Positions 42,180 to 53,339 of a DNA stretch of 64,000 bases are shown here, piece by piece. The stretch is from NCBI GenBank assembly GCA_902702965.1, contig CACRXP010000887.1, positions 109,726 to 173,725 of the forward strand, given 5' to 3'. The translations under genes and the position numbers were made by a program. Within the stretch, counting starts at the first letter, position 1, and each line of letters begins with the position of its first letter. Below the pieces are notes generated by a model. It was not told where the DNA came from. It worked only from the letters and a program-made list of their open reading frames with translations, and searched no databases. The stretch is from Spirometra erinaceieuropaei (lineage: Eukaryota > Platyhelminthes > Cestoda > Diphyllobothriidea > Diphyllobothriidae).

Positions 42180-42900
42180 TCAGATCTAAAATAGTGGGAA
42201 ATACTCTGATGTGACGTGGACATGGCGTCCGCAGTGTCGACCTCACTCACTTTCCTCTCTTCCAAGCACCAGCCTCTTGGCTGAGCCGATTAATCATCTG
42301 ACGGTGGGATAAGGTGCAGTGGTTGACAAGGCTGGGACATTCTGTCTACGCATGGCACGCAGGGTCTGACCAGGCAATAGGTTGTGCGGAAGAACATGTT
42401 TCCCCTCTGATGTAAGGGGCGCATGTTCGGTTCGTGTGCGCAGTTATTGTGAGGAAGGTTTCGCTCTAAAGCGGTCCAGGTAATAGACGCGATGTCCAAC
42501 ACAGGGGCTAGTTCGGAATCAGGCAGGCCTCATCGAGAATGCGCAGCCATAAAAAATGCTAGCATCGGGATGTAGTGGCAGGTAATTTTGTGGGTTCAGT
42601 CCGCGCCGGTTGGGATCCGTGCCATGCGTATATTTTTATTGTGACATAAAATTCTGGTCAGTTTTCGTTGTGGAGCAGGAGGTGTGGTGATAGGCCTAGA
42701 CGCGGGTTTACGCTGTGCCAGTCAACTGCGTCCTCTCCCATTTCCGGTCTTCATGAGTGTGTCATGACACCGGGTCTAGGTGGAGGAGGAGGAGGAGGGA
42801 GGGTGGTAGATACTGTGCAAGTCTACTACTATAAACTAAGACGCGTGCAAGTTGCCGTCTGTGTTCTCCGCCTGTTGGGGAGCACACGAGGGAAAGCGTT
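42180..42900 (-). repeat. dispersed repeat family A, right-arm copy
   Basis: Inverted partner of the left-arm copy; contains 'cgcgggtttacgctgtgcca', 'ggtcttcatgagtgtgtc' and a short 'ctactactata' where the left arm has a long GTA tract. Confidence 0.7.
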
Positions 42901-44795
42901 TAAATGCATGGTCAAACTGTCATGAGGCAGGTTGCTGTGTGATATATCGCCTGGTGGGGCAAGGTTTTGTGGTGGTCTTATTTCTGCGGTGTCTCGCGAC
43001 ACGTGGCCGAATAGGTCCATTCAGCGGCGGATTATCCTTGAGCAGTGTAAACAAGTGAAGCGGCCACGAATTGGGGCTCCTGACATTTCTAAGCTAGTCT
43101 TAGTTTGATGGGTTTGCAAATGCCCGATACTTGTGGAAAGTGTGCGGTGGCAGTTTGGACGGGAGTTTTCTGTGGCTAGTGAGGCGGCAGTGTAGCGATA
43201 CTGCTAGTGATTGTGACGTCGCTGGTGGCGCAGTTGTTGGTCCTGGCGGTTATGGGGGAGTCTTTAGATGTTGGCAGGTGTTTCGTTGTAATTCGACTGT
43301 ACAAATGTGTGGGTCATGGATACCCATTTGATCAACAAAATCCATCCGGTGTCAGAATGTTTGTAGGCATCGTAAACGAAAAAAGCGTGTTTGACGGGTA
43401 TTTTTGGGCCTACAGGTGCTGATTCTCCGACTGTGTAGGACTGATTCGCGAGCGAATTGCCAGGCCTATGCGTGGTAAGACAGTGCGGTCGTGGTCTTGG
43501 CATGTCGGAATTAAGTCCAACTTCTTGATGACAAAGGCAATGGAGGTGGTATTTTGCTGATAGATAGGAACGTCCCCATTGACGCTCTTAGCGGTGTCGA
43601 AAATGGCTTTGCGTTGTGAGATGAGAAGAGGGTTGGTCGTGTTGACACCGAATTGGGCTCCCAATGTCCAACGAGACTAATCCGTGCCCGAAATGTCCGC
43701 TAATAGCGTGATGGCGATGACAGATTTTGGCTGCTGTCGTCATCACTCCGTAACTCTTAAGTCTTGCATGCCGCTCACTTTGTCTTGACATTAGGTATTT
43801 TCGAGCTCTGAAGACGTCCGAGCCTGTTTTTACGATGTTGTGCCGTGCCTGGGGATCTTGAGGGAGGTCTTTTCGTTTCTTGGTGTTTATTTGTCTATGC
43901 GTAGCAAGGTTTTTATGGCGTCTTTGTGGTGGCACTCCTGTCTGCCTTGTCTGCGATCACTTACTGAACTTCGCCATGAAATACAAGCCTGGGTAGATTT
44001 TTGCTGTCTATGCCCACAGCGCGGACGCTCCATTGCCGCCCTGTCCGCCCCAGCATGGTATGGATACGGCAGACACCGGTTCTTTTCAGCTTTACAGTGT
44101 TTGTGTTCCTTTCTTATGACTTTATCTTCAGAATTCTTTGGAGGCATCTGGTTGGCTTCTAAGGGCCGAATTATAGTTTCATCGTTTATCTCGAAGTTCC
44201 TTGACGTCTTACTTCCAAGATACGCGGTGTTCTCCACCTTTGTAAGGTGAGTTCTATTAACACTGATACGAGATTAGGTGTAATCAGCACTTTGTGCCGG
44301 TTGCGTATGAGCACTCTTTTCCCGTGTTAATCGCCAGGCCGGAGACGGAGTAACCGAAGGCGAAGAGATCCTGATCCCGCTATGTTTACTCTTTCGTTGC
44401 AATGTTTAAAGCGCAGTCAGTTAAGAACAGTAGATCGCAAACGTTCAACTTGTGTACCCTTGAAGATTTATTTAGACCATCGATATTGAGCAGTTTTCTG
44501 TGGGTTCGTAATTGGTGTCTATCTCCGCTCACTCGTAACGATAGCGTCCGTCAACATGACGGAGACCTTGAGACTGAATAGGGTGGGAACCAGTACGCGG
44601 GGCTGCTCAACCAAATTTTCGCCGTGAATTCTTTGGAGATAGTCCCGTTGTCCTCGAGATGAGCCATCAACCTGCCGTGAAACCGTATTACCATTTGTGT
44701 TAATCGTTCAGAACACTCAAACTTCACTACAATTTTATGAATCCATCGTGATTCATTGCGTGGATTTCCTTCACAAGATCGACAACGTTGGTGTA
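42901..44795. other. unassigned right-arm sequence, partner of 30.5-32.6 kb
   Basis: Preserved words include GYPFDQQNPSGVRMFVGIVN on the plus strand (43312-43371) and GAQFGVNTTNPLLISQRKAI on the minus strand (43605-43664). A 136-codon plus-strand frame (43840-44250) overlaps a 116-codon minus-strand frame. Which strand, if either, was coding cannot be settled by eye. Confidence 0.35.
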
Positions 44796-45690
44796 CAGTA
44801 GGTGGGTTAACTCATGCGATGTCAACCGAAATTCCGAAATGCGTTTTCATTACAAAAGGATCAATTAAATAGGGTTGTAAATCTATAATATACTATATAA
44901 TATAATATTTCAGTCATCTCAGGCCGCTGACGTTCGAACGAACTTCCTTCCGGCTGCATGCCAAAACCGCACTCTGTAAAAAAGGACTTCTTATGTAGCA
45001 TAAATTTTTCTCATTGATTTTCGATGCTTCTAAATGCCCAATTATATTTAATGGAAAACATGCATAAACATATACACTCTTCTATATACCGTGGAATGGC
45101 AGTTCATAAATTGTCATGTCTCTGCATTTACCAATGTGGCTTGTAATGTTAGCAATATGGATCAAATCCACTGCTAAATTTTTCGAAACTTTTATGGTCC
45201 TCCTTTATTACCGTAGAGAAATGTGTGGTTTTCCGTAGGCGGAAAATATACGGCTTGTAGTTTCGAAACCCTGACTCCAATTGTAACGGTAGAGCGAGTT
45301 CAATATTATTCAGAAATTGCACAAGTTTTTGAAAACCGGATTATACTCTTTCGTTAAGTATAAGATTGGCAGAAGACGTAATTGTCTACCGAATGAACCC
45401 AAGAGAGAATATTTTTATGCATGATTTCAATGAAATATAATTTGACATTTAGGGGCATTGAAAATTAACCAGAAAAATTCGTCATACATATGTAGTCATT
45501 TTTACAGACTGTGGTTTTTGCATGCAGCCAGAAAGATGTTCTTTCGAAAGCCGACCTCCTGAAGTAACCGAAATATTATAGAATTCTGTTGCAGGTTGAC
45601 TAGTTTTACAACCCTACTTAATTCATCTTTTCGAAACGAAAACGCATTTTGGAATTTCGGTTGACATTTCATGAGTTAGCCCACCTATTG
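44796..45690. mobile_element. long-TIR MITE (M3), right arm
   Basis: 895 bp, ends CAGTAGGTGGGTTAACTCAT and 'atgagttagcccacctattg', with TA flanks at 44794-44795 and 45691-45692. Inverted arms run for several hundred bases. It is uninterrupted, unlike M2. No coding capacity. Confidence 0.88.
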
Positions 45691-45836
45691 TAAGTGCTGG
45701 TCTTGAGCTTCTGACACTTGTCTTGCAGTTGGCTGCCCGAAAAAATCATGTCTGTGGTTTCGCGGTGTTTCCACAATCCGAGCTGCACTTCTAAAGAAGT
45801 CTTAGCTCTAGATACGCGCTGAGGCGACTGAGTAGG

Positions 45837-46106
45837 TCAGTGGTGAGGATTTCTCCTGAGATGTTGAGAAAGGAGGTTTTTCAAAAGGGGTCGGGAGTGC
45901 AGGCACATGGCGACCGCATACTGCAACACCTGGCCTGTCAAGCATTTATCGCACCACGCGTAACCTTCTCCAATACATTCGGAAGCTGCCAATGTTGATA
46001 AGCATGCAGATCTGTAGCAACCACATTCTAAAAATACTGTAACACTTGTGTGACCCAGTACCCTTATTTGATTTCGACTCTGCTGGTAGAATCGAGTGAG
46101 AGTCAT
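45837..46106 (-). CDS. unrecognised 89-codon Cys-rich frame (right-arm copy)
   Basis: The inverted partner of 28656-28925, with the same length, start and stop: FLECGCYRSACLST, then GEGYAWCDKCLTG. Open in both arms. The function is unknown. See the left-arm entry for the comparison. Confidence 0.3.
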   Translation of the reverse strand: MTLTRFYQQSRNQIRVLGHTSVTVFLECGCYRSACLSTLAASECIGEGYAWCDKCLTGQVLQYAVAMCLHSRPLLKNLLSQHLRRNPHH

Positions 46107-46203
46107 CAGCCCAATAAGGCTCTAGCGATCATGCCTCCTTCTTCGCGACTCCTCCCTGCAACTCGCCTTTTCGCTGCAATCGGCAAATGACTGCTTAGTC
46201 ATC

Positions 46204-47019
46204 ACTCTCCACCAACAATGTGATCTCAATCCGAACTTGCATGGATTGAAATCGTATGTTTACCTCATTCAACCGTTCCGTCGGTCACTGGCGAGTCTAT
46301 CGTACAGAACCTAGTGAGCCAGTGCCTGATGCACGACATAAACCCGTTGTTGTCGCCTCAACTGTCCGCAGTGCCCTCATGCATTTGGCCTCTGACTAGG
46401 CCTACTCGGTCTTATGCGCCTCCAAGACAACCCTCATCAAATTCCGGCAGACAAAACCCCATCACCATACATTCCCCTATCAACGAGTGCACCGCAAATG
46501 AAGACGTCTGATATCACACACCTCAGGCCCGAGCTAGGCACCTCTCAGGTGGGTTGGAAGTGGGTCCTTTGGCTCCTTCATGTGGCCCCTCTGCTGCACA
46601 TGGGTTCCCAGAAATCTCCGCCCCTTGCATGAAATCCTAGTTGACTGTGTTAGGGGCCAGGAAATGCATGCGGTGCGCACAGGCAGGCCGTTCTTAACTC
46701 TGTCAGCTACCTTTCCCAGTTTCGGCACCAGCTGATTTACTGGCTCGGACAGTCATCCGGGGCAGGAAGAAGGGTAGCCGACTTTCAGAGCACTTTCCTC
46801 CCCACAGACAATGTGAAGCGTCCGAGATTATCGTGATGCGCTAAAAAGCGAGGCTTGGAAGGCAACCAACTGGCGATTCAGCTTCCCACTCGCTCTCAGC
46901 CCAGAGTGTGTTTGTGTAGTTGACTGACTGGTAGACTAAGAATTAGACTGCAATGGTTCCGTGTATGTCCTTTATGGCACTCTCACCCACTTGGGATCTG
47001 AGGCGATCGTTTTCTCTTG
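46204..47019. other. no gene recognised
   Basis: Beyond the right edge of the duplication. Positions 46840-46880 ('tatcgtgatgcgctaaaa', 'gcttggaaggcaacc') match, inverted, the end of family A near 57320-57360, so part of this may be an extended inverted family A copy. Confidence 0.4.
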
Positions 47020-47100
47020 TGTGGCATCCTGGCCATTTTTTTCGCAGACCCCAGGATGTGGTGGTACGCCTAATTGCGGGTTCACGCCGCGCCAGAATGT
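47020..47100 (-). repeat. family A tail fragment
   Basis: On the minus strand 'gcggcgtgaacccgcaatta', 'ggcgtaccaccacatcctgg' match the downstream part of the other family A copies. Confidence 0.6.
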
Positions 47101-47305
47101 TATTACCGACAAAGACAAGGGGACTGGAATGGCCATTCCTGGCTTATTAGCCGTCGTCAGACAGTCATACCCAACCCCGAAGTGTGGAACACCTGGGACT
47201 CGATCCCTCAACCAATGTCTATAACCACTGGGCCAGGGGCTCGTTTTCCTGTCGGTTTCGGTCGGGAATGTACAATGGTAGAGGGGCGTTCATCTTCTTG
47301 TGATG
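47101..47305 (-). mobile_element. tRNA-headed SINE, partial
   Basis: The plus strand starts 'accgacaaagacaagggg' and ends in the 'gggaatgtacaatggtagag' block, the inverted middle-plus-head of the SINE seen at 29.9 and 52.4 kb. The head is recognisable ('accactgggcc' inverted A-box region), but the B-box region ('gactcgatccctc') is mutated. Block X is mostly missing. Confidence 0.7.
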
Positions 47306-48482
47306 GTTTAGATAAATGCAGAGCAAAGAACTTATCTTTAATGACTGTATGGAACCCTTAAAACGTCAGTGCGCTCAGTGACATTTCAAAGACACTCTGA
47401 AACCAAACAGGTTTTACTATTACTTTCAGTGGTCATGTTAATGTATATTTAATGTATGTATAATGTATGTATGTATTTAATTAATGTATATTTAATTATG
47501 CACCTTTACAGTCATTATAAAATTGCTAATATTCGAATTTTGTTTGAATCAGTATGCGACACAGGTAAGACTGATGGTTGCTGTTCGGTGAGAATCAGTT
47601 AAGAAAGAGAGTAGATCGCGAAGCTCTGTGCAATGCTAGCTGAAAGTAATCATATTACGAAAAAACTATTTTTGCCAAAAATTATGCAGTCAAGTTTTCT
47701 TTTAAAATCACAAATGATATCGGCCGTCACAATTTCACTTGATAGCGAGTGCCGTCGTCAAGCTACACGTTGGCTGCAGAAACGTTTTCAGAGGCGTAAT
47801 CGAGTGCGTTCGTTTCTGGCCTTGCACGAATGAGCGTGTAATTGGGTTGTTAATTTAAACTCAAAAAATCCTCCGGTCTGAGCTAGCAACCTGGTTGCTG
47901 ATAATCCTGAATGCCTAGAATATGCTGCACGTCAAGTGCCTGTAAGATAGGAAAAACAAATGAACATCCTTCAACTTATCCTGGTAAGATAAATCCTGAA
48001 GACCACAAACCATCTTCGTTGCACCTGCTAGGGGAGGTCAGTATCTTTCCTTATCCAGCCTGGAATTTGTAATCCAAATGGGACGTCAAGAAGCAGCCGA
48101 CGATTTGACTAAATAGTTCGAAAAAAATATCTTAAACGCACATCGCAGCGTACTGGTTGGCTTCTGACGGCATCAAATTCGTGCTCGTCCACTTACCCAG
48201 ATCTCTGTTTGTTTTCATGTGTTTCATGCAGTCCTGTTCATAGCATCCTGGTGTTTTGAGGATACTTTTCGCTTTGCGCTGAGGTATCGAGGACGACTCA
48301 GTAGCATACATTAAAACCTGAAAAGCCATCTGTTCGAACAAACACTCGGCCGATGTTCGATTGCAACTTTTGCGTCCTCGGAACGATTGACTTCGGCCAT
48401 ATATTCTAGGTTGACATCGACACAGTGGAACCGTTGCCTTATACACTCAACGTAACAGGCACATACTTGTAACGGCCAACTA
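47306..48482. other. no gene recognised
   Basis: AT-rich stretch with TATGTA/TTAATGTA-like low-complexity sequence at 47440-47510. A minus-strand 104-codon frame at 48132-48446 has no recognised motif. Confidence 0.4.
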
Positions 48483-49471
48483 TAGCAGGCGTGCTAACTC
48501 ATGAAATGTTAACCGAAATTCTGAAATGCCTTTTCGACTCGGAAAGATTGCTTACGTAAGGCTTTACAATTAATCATCTTGCAGCAGGATTCTATAATAA
48601 TTCATTTGCCTTGGGATTTCGGCTTTTGAACGAATTTCTTTCCGGCCGCATTCAAAAACCACACTCTGTAAAAAATGATTTCTTAAGTAGCGTGAGTTTT
48701 TCTCACTGATTTTTGATGCCCCTAAAAATTTAATCATATTTCATGGGGAACATGCATAAAAAAATTCAATCTCTTGCTCACTGGGTAGAAAATTGCATCT
48801 TTTTTCCAATTTGATATTCGAAGGAAGGGTATAATTGGGTTTCTAAAAACTTTTCCAATTCCCGAATAACTTGGAACCCGACCTGCCGTTGCCCTTGCAT
48901 TCAAAATTTTCAAACTACAAGGCGTTTATTTTCGGCCTACGGAAATCCATAAATTTCTCTACGGTTTTAAGAGGAAACCATATGGGGCTCATATAATTGA
49001 GCAGTGGATTTGAGCCACATTGTAAACTTTACAAGAAAGATTATTAAAGGCTGAGACACGATATTTTATGAAAGGGCATTTCAAGGTATGAAAAACCTCA
49101 TAATAAGAAACTTCTTAAGAACCGAATTACGCCCTTTCCTTAAGTATAAAATTTGAAAAAGAAATTTTCTACCGAATATGTAAATAAATACTTTATGCGT
49201 GTTTTACACGGAATATAATTGCATTTTTAAGGACGTCGAAAATCAGTGAGAAAAATTCATGCTACTTAAGTTGTCATTTTTTTTACAGAGCGTGGTCTTT
49301 GCATTCGACCGGAATGAAGTTCTTTCGAACGTCGGCATCCCGAGGTAACTGAATTATTATAGAATTACGCTTCAGGATGATTACTTTTAAATCCTTACTT
49401 ATGTAATCTTTTCGGGTCTAACACACATTTATGAATTTCGGTTTACATTTCATGTGTTAGCACACTTACTG
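48483..49471. mobile_element. long-TIR MITE (M4)
   Basis: Left end 'tagcaggcgtgctaactcat', right end 'atgtgttagcacacttactg' inverted, followed by TA (49472-49473). The core shares 'cccgaataactt' and 'tagcagtgga'-like blocks with M5 and M1 over about 990 bp. Non-coding. Confidence 0.82.
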
Positions 49472-50624
49472 TACTTCACTAAGTGGGCAGAGACCAAACT
49501 GATTCAGCCACAATATCAAGTCTCCGTTTCAACAGCACTACTTAGCGAATAGGTTTGTGACTTTTGTATTCCTATGTCGCTCCACTTTAGCTCTGAAATC
49601 AAGTTTCAACATGAATTGATAACTGAGGTCTGAGATATTTTACTTACACAAAAGAACAGAAACCAACAATATATTATAAAGGGAACGGACAAATAGAGCG
49701 CATGAACCGCAACATAATTAACATACGAAAGCGTTCGCAGAAGACCACCATCCCCAAAACCGGGATATCCGGTTATCATATGCTTTGATGGCGCGTCGCG
49801 CTACCGTACACATCCCGGGGGATACGTTCCACTTTCTTACTTGTAGGCCAACATTCTAGCTTACCCATCGAGTTCTCTCCTCCCATACCAACTACCGACG
49901 CCCTTTTCTAGATGAATACGTGATGGAAGGACAGAAATCAGAATACTTAAAACTACTCAGCATGTACACATTTGCACGCCTCCTACGACTGACATGAAGA
50001 TTATTTCATCCTCGAAACTCATGGAGCGACCTTTCAAAGTGGTGACCCACTAAGATATCGAGCGTTTTCATCCTCAGTATACCAGCTAAATTGTTCAACC
50101 GCTGTGAAAAACCGTCTGTCATAAACGACATCATACACCTGGTCAACTGGCCGAGGAGCCCACCTCTACTGTGCATCACGACAAGCTCAAGTCATATGGC
50201 TCCACACGGCTATCCCAGGTAGCTTCCCTATCCTCCCTTACATCTGGTTCAATGTCCTGCAATTGGAGTCGGGGTCACTGACGGGTCTGCCACCATGTGG
50301 AGTGGTTTGAAGACCAGGCTGCACCAAAAGTGGGGGAACAGTTATGGAAAAATGGAATAAAGTACAGGACCTTGTTTTAAGCGACAGAGGTTTCGTCCTT
50401 TAACTTGGTGGTAACTAGCATATAGGCGTTGTGTCTTGTTTTGAGTGTCGGAAAATTAATCTCGCTCCCGGTGCAGCTTATGGTTTCCAATTTCTAATTT
50501 TTATAACGGTGAATATTTGAACATCTTGTTTGAGTGTTGGAGATATCTGTTTCTGTACCTACCAAGGGCCTCTTTATCCTTCTTGCATCATTTTTTGGGC
50601 TACCGTGCTATAGTAAATTTGTTT
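49472..50624. other. no gene recognised
   Basis: No conserved frame, RNA gene or repeat match was found in this 1.15-kb stretch. Confidence 0.4.
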
Positions 50625-51512
50625 ATCAGAAGACGAGGTGGCGAGCACACGTAGCTTTTGATAAATTCTCGTTGAGCCAGTGCAACTATATGGGGGGGGG
50701 GGATGGAAGCAAAAATACGTCAGTGGTAAGATATATCGATTAAAGTTCGCCTTAAAACACAGGCTGCGTGTGGGAATGTGGGGGAGGGGGGGGGGTAATA
50801 ACAGTCAATGTCAGGGCCGGGGGGAGAGCGGAAGGGCGCGGGAGAGTTGTAGCGTTCGTCGACCTTCGACCATTGTAGGTGCGGAACCTGGACCTGGTTC
50901 TTCTGTGTGCACAAGATTGGTTTTCGCAACCTGATGGCAGCCGCCTCTGCTGTTGCCTACAGGCGCTGTCCCAGTGGTTTAGCATAGCTTGATGGGACCT
51001 TATAGATCACACGAAACGCTTCATTGGGATCTATATGATGTCCGGAATCGACAACATGCGCGAGAATGGAGCTGCTTATGTTCCTAGTTTAGCCTTTTCC
51101 CAGCCACGCCGGAAGGTGTTCTCGTATTCTCTTGGATAAGCGCCGACTCGTGCGACCAATATAACCTGCTCCACAGGAGCAAGTGAAGGAATAGATGTGC
51201 ATTGAAGTGGTCTGGGGTGACAACTTATCCTTAACTTCTCCGCGTAAAATAGGGGTAGTAGGGAGGGCTACTTGAACGCTTGCCGCTGGGATGGTTACCG
51301 CCCTTCCACTCTCACCCCGGCCCTGACACTGACTGCTATTACCCCCCCCCCCTCCCCCACATTACCACACCCAGCCTATGTTTTAAGGCGAACTTTAATC
51401 GATATATCTTACCACTGATGTATTTTGTTTCTACCCCCTTCCCATATAATTGTACTGGCCCGACGAGAATTTATCCAAACCTACGTATGCTCGCCACCTC
51501 GTCTTCTGATTA
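50625..51512 (-). mobile_element. second Penelope-like cassette with 214-bp inverted ends
   Basis: The inverted repeats 50625-50838 and 51299-51512 both start 'atcagaagacgaggtggcga' on their outer sides. They include G/C homopolymer runs and 'ttaaagttcgccttaaaaca'. The 460-bp centre codes for a GIY-YIG endonuclease on the minus strand and has no RT. The same outer end occurs alone at 18143-18212. The sequence is unrelated to the cassette in the duplication arms, yet the design is the same. Confidence 0.82.
50720..51290 (-). pseudogene. Penelope-type GIY-YIG endonuclease, second family
   Basis: On the minus strand the linker ILRGEVKDKLSPQTTSMH leads to HIYSFTCSCGAGYIGRTSRR, with the 'GIY'-like strand (IYSF), the Cys-x-Cys pair and an intact YIG. 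RLSKRIREHLPAWLGKG follows with the conserved Arg and His. After a stop, SSSILAHVVDSGHHIDPNEA and FRVIYKVPSSYAKPLGQRLL continue the domain, with AEAAAIRLQNP near the end (E-A-x-x-I-x pattern, the likely catalytic Glu). The last frame (50720-50929) reads on into the inverted repeat. The domain would nick DNA. One stop codon (about 51100) is the main visible lesion. Confidence 0.82.
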
Positions 51513-52370
51513 CTGCTATGAGGATTTGTTTAATTTAATTGACGTGTACGTTCACATCCCACTTCCTAACTCCCTAATTTGATGATTTGGAAATGTACAC
51601 ACTCTTCCCTTCATCATTTTCTGTATTCCTATTATTTTGCCTGTCCTGCTTAAGGATTGTATGCGTCCCTCGAATGTTCTCTGCTGATGCAGGCGTTACT
51701 AACGTCTTTTGCTCAGAATCGTAGTAGGACAATATTCGCAACGGTCAAGTTATTTGCTGGTCGAATTCTGTATGATGTTTATCCCTTCAATCTAACTTAA
51801 TTGTTGCAATGTCCTTCCGCCACATGCGCTGTGGCTTCTGGCATTTCTCTTGCCGTACTGAGGGCACATTGACGAAATGAAAAACCATTTCTAGGGCAGT
51901 ATTTTACCTGCAGAGGGACTGAAATCCAGACAACGGGTCTGGAGTTACCACCAAAATGGTCGTGCAGTATTGTGTAAGCCAATTTATTTGTTTTTAGACC
52001 ACGGTGAATGCAGGATAGCTTGCTAAACGTTTTGGGGTAATGAGTCAGTTTAAGTCACTGTGTAACAAACGATTGTCTTAAGCGACACTTTTACTCCTTC
52101 CCCTTTTTTTTTCGGAATACGAGATCACGTAGACTCTGACTGTCGGTTTCCGCTGCAATCACATGTTAAGTCATCCCTTTTCGTTTAACGTTTCTCCAAC
52201 TGCTTGTTTTCGCTATTCCGCGTTCTTTTTCCGCGTTCTTTTCTTTAGTTTCCACACAGCGACATTATCCGTATTACTGTATTATAGACTCATTAATCCA
52301 GACGGGTTCCACCCTGAGCCTGGAGTTTCAGTCACCTTCTGTTTTACACATATCAGTAAATATATTGTAT
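51513..52370. other. no gene recognised
   Basis: No supported frame or repeat match. A 61-codon minus-strand frame at 51797-51982 has no motif. Confidence 0.4.
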
Positions 52371-53005
52371 TAGGCAGTATGTTATTACTGACAAAGACAA
52401 GGGAGACTGGAATGGCCATTGCTGGCTTATTAGCCATCGTCAGCCAGTCATACCCAACTCCGAAGTGTGGAACGCCCGAAGCTCCAGCTCGCGACCTGTA
52501 AGTTAGAAGTCCACGCCTCTAACCACTGGGCCCCGAGCCCTTTGCCCTGTCGGTTTCGATCGGGAATATACAGTGGTAGGGGGCGCTTACCAATCGTTCT
52601 TGTGGAACTCACTCGTTCCGTTTTGTCTTACGGAGTCTCTCTAGAGCTCAACCAGCACCCGCACAGCGGTGCATGATATAGGCAGTATTCCCGATCGAAA
52701 CCGACAGGGCAACGGGCTCGGGGTCCAGTGGTTAGAGGCGTGGACTTCTAACTAACAGATCGCGAGTTCGAACCTCGGGTGTTCCATACTTCGGGGTTGG
52801 GTATGACTGGCTGACGACGGCTAATAAGCCAGAAATGGCCATTTCAGTCTCCTTTGTCTTTGTCGGTAATAACATATTTTCTGTACCATAGGCCGCTGTG
52901 CGGCTGCTGGTTGGGCTCGAGAGAGAGCCCGTAAGGCACAACGGAACGAGTGAGTTCCGTAAGAACGATCAGTGAGCGCCCCCTACCATAACTGTATTTG
53001 TGAGG
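52371..53005. mobile_element. SINE cluster in inverted arrangement
   Basis: A minus-strand SINE (52381-52678; block X, tRNA-like head, middle) is bounded by the 10-bp repeat TAGGCAGTAT (52371-52380 and 52679-52688). A plus-strand head plus middle (52689-52873) and block X (52880-52995) follow directly. The plus-strand head has an A-box-like GGTCCAGTGGTTAGAGGCG (52722-52740) and a B-box-like GAGTTCGAACCTC (52764-52776). The loop between them resembles an anticodon stem with TCT, suggesting tRNA-Arg ancestry, but the stems are imperfect. Pol III transcription is expected of the family. Confidence 0.8.
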
Positions 53006-53339
53006 TACGGCCTTGACCTTGAGCTGCCTAACAACACCCGGAAAAGCAATGAAGCAAATTATCAAATGGGTAATTCTCGAAAGCGTATAGTAATTAGTAT
53101 GAGTGGGCCAGGCCCAAACTCCCGCACTGACATAATCTTGGTTATACATACAGTACTTCTTCAGTAGCTTTACAGAATAAACCTTGTTTTGCCTCTATCA
53201 CTCTCTTTATAGGTTGTTTCTGATGAGTAACAAAAACCCAACGGGTCTGTTCCTGGCAAGGGGGGGAGTGCACCAGACGACTACGTGGAAGTTACAAAAC
53301 ATAGGCAGCACTTGAACAGAGGGCGGGTAACATAAAAGA
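53006..53339. other. no gene recognised
   Basis: Short spacer before the next LINE; no supported feature. Confidence 0.4.

Larger units (their letters stand above)
38916..46203 (-). repeat. large inverted duplication, right arm
   Basis: Starts right after the gap with 'aaaatgtaatttgctaca', the reverse complement of 37145-37162, and ends near 46203. It carries in mirror order the unassigned inner part, Penelope cassette, family A repeat, unassigned part, MITE M3 and the 89-codon frame. It lacks the SINE and the second tandem unit of the left arm. Confidence 0.92.

Noticed and set aside
28559..46203. The palindrome as a pure assembly artefact (one locus assembled twice)
   Set aside because: Arms differ by about 4-15%, with a SINE and a tandem unit in only one; an artefact from one locus would be near-identical. 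Misjoined ancient duplicates remain possible because of the gap.
28559..46203. Maverick/Polinton-type giant transposon with long terminal inverted repeats
   Set aside because: No protein-primed polymerase, retroviral-like integrase, ATPase or capsid genes were seen, and the arms consist of ordinary repeats.
52700..52790. Possible functional tRNA gene
   Set aside because: A- and B-box-like sequences are present, but the stems are imperfect and the same head recurs in repeated elements with target duplications, so it is a SINE head.
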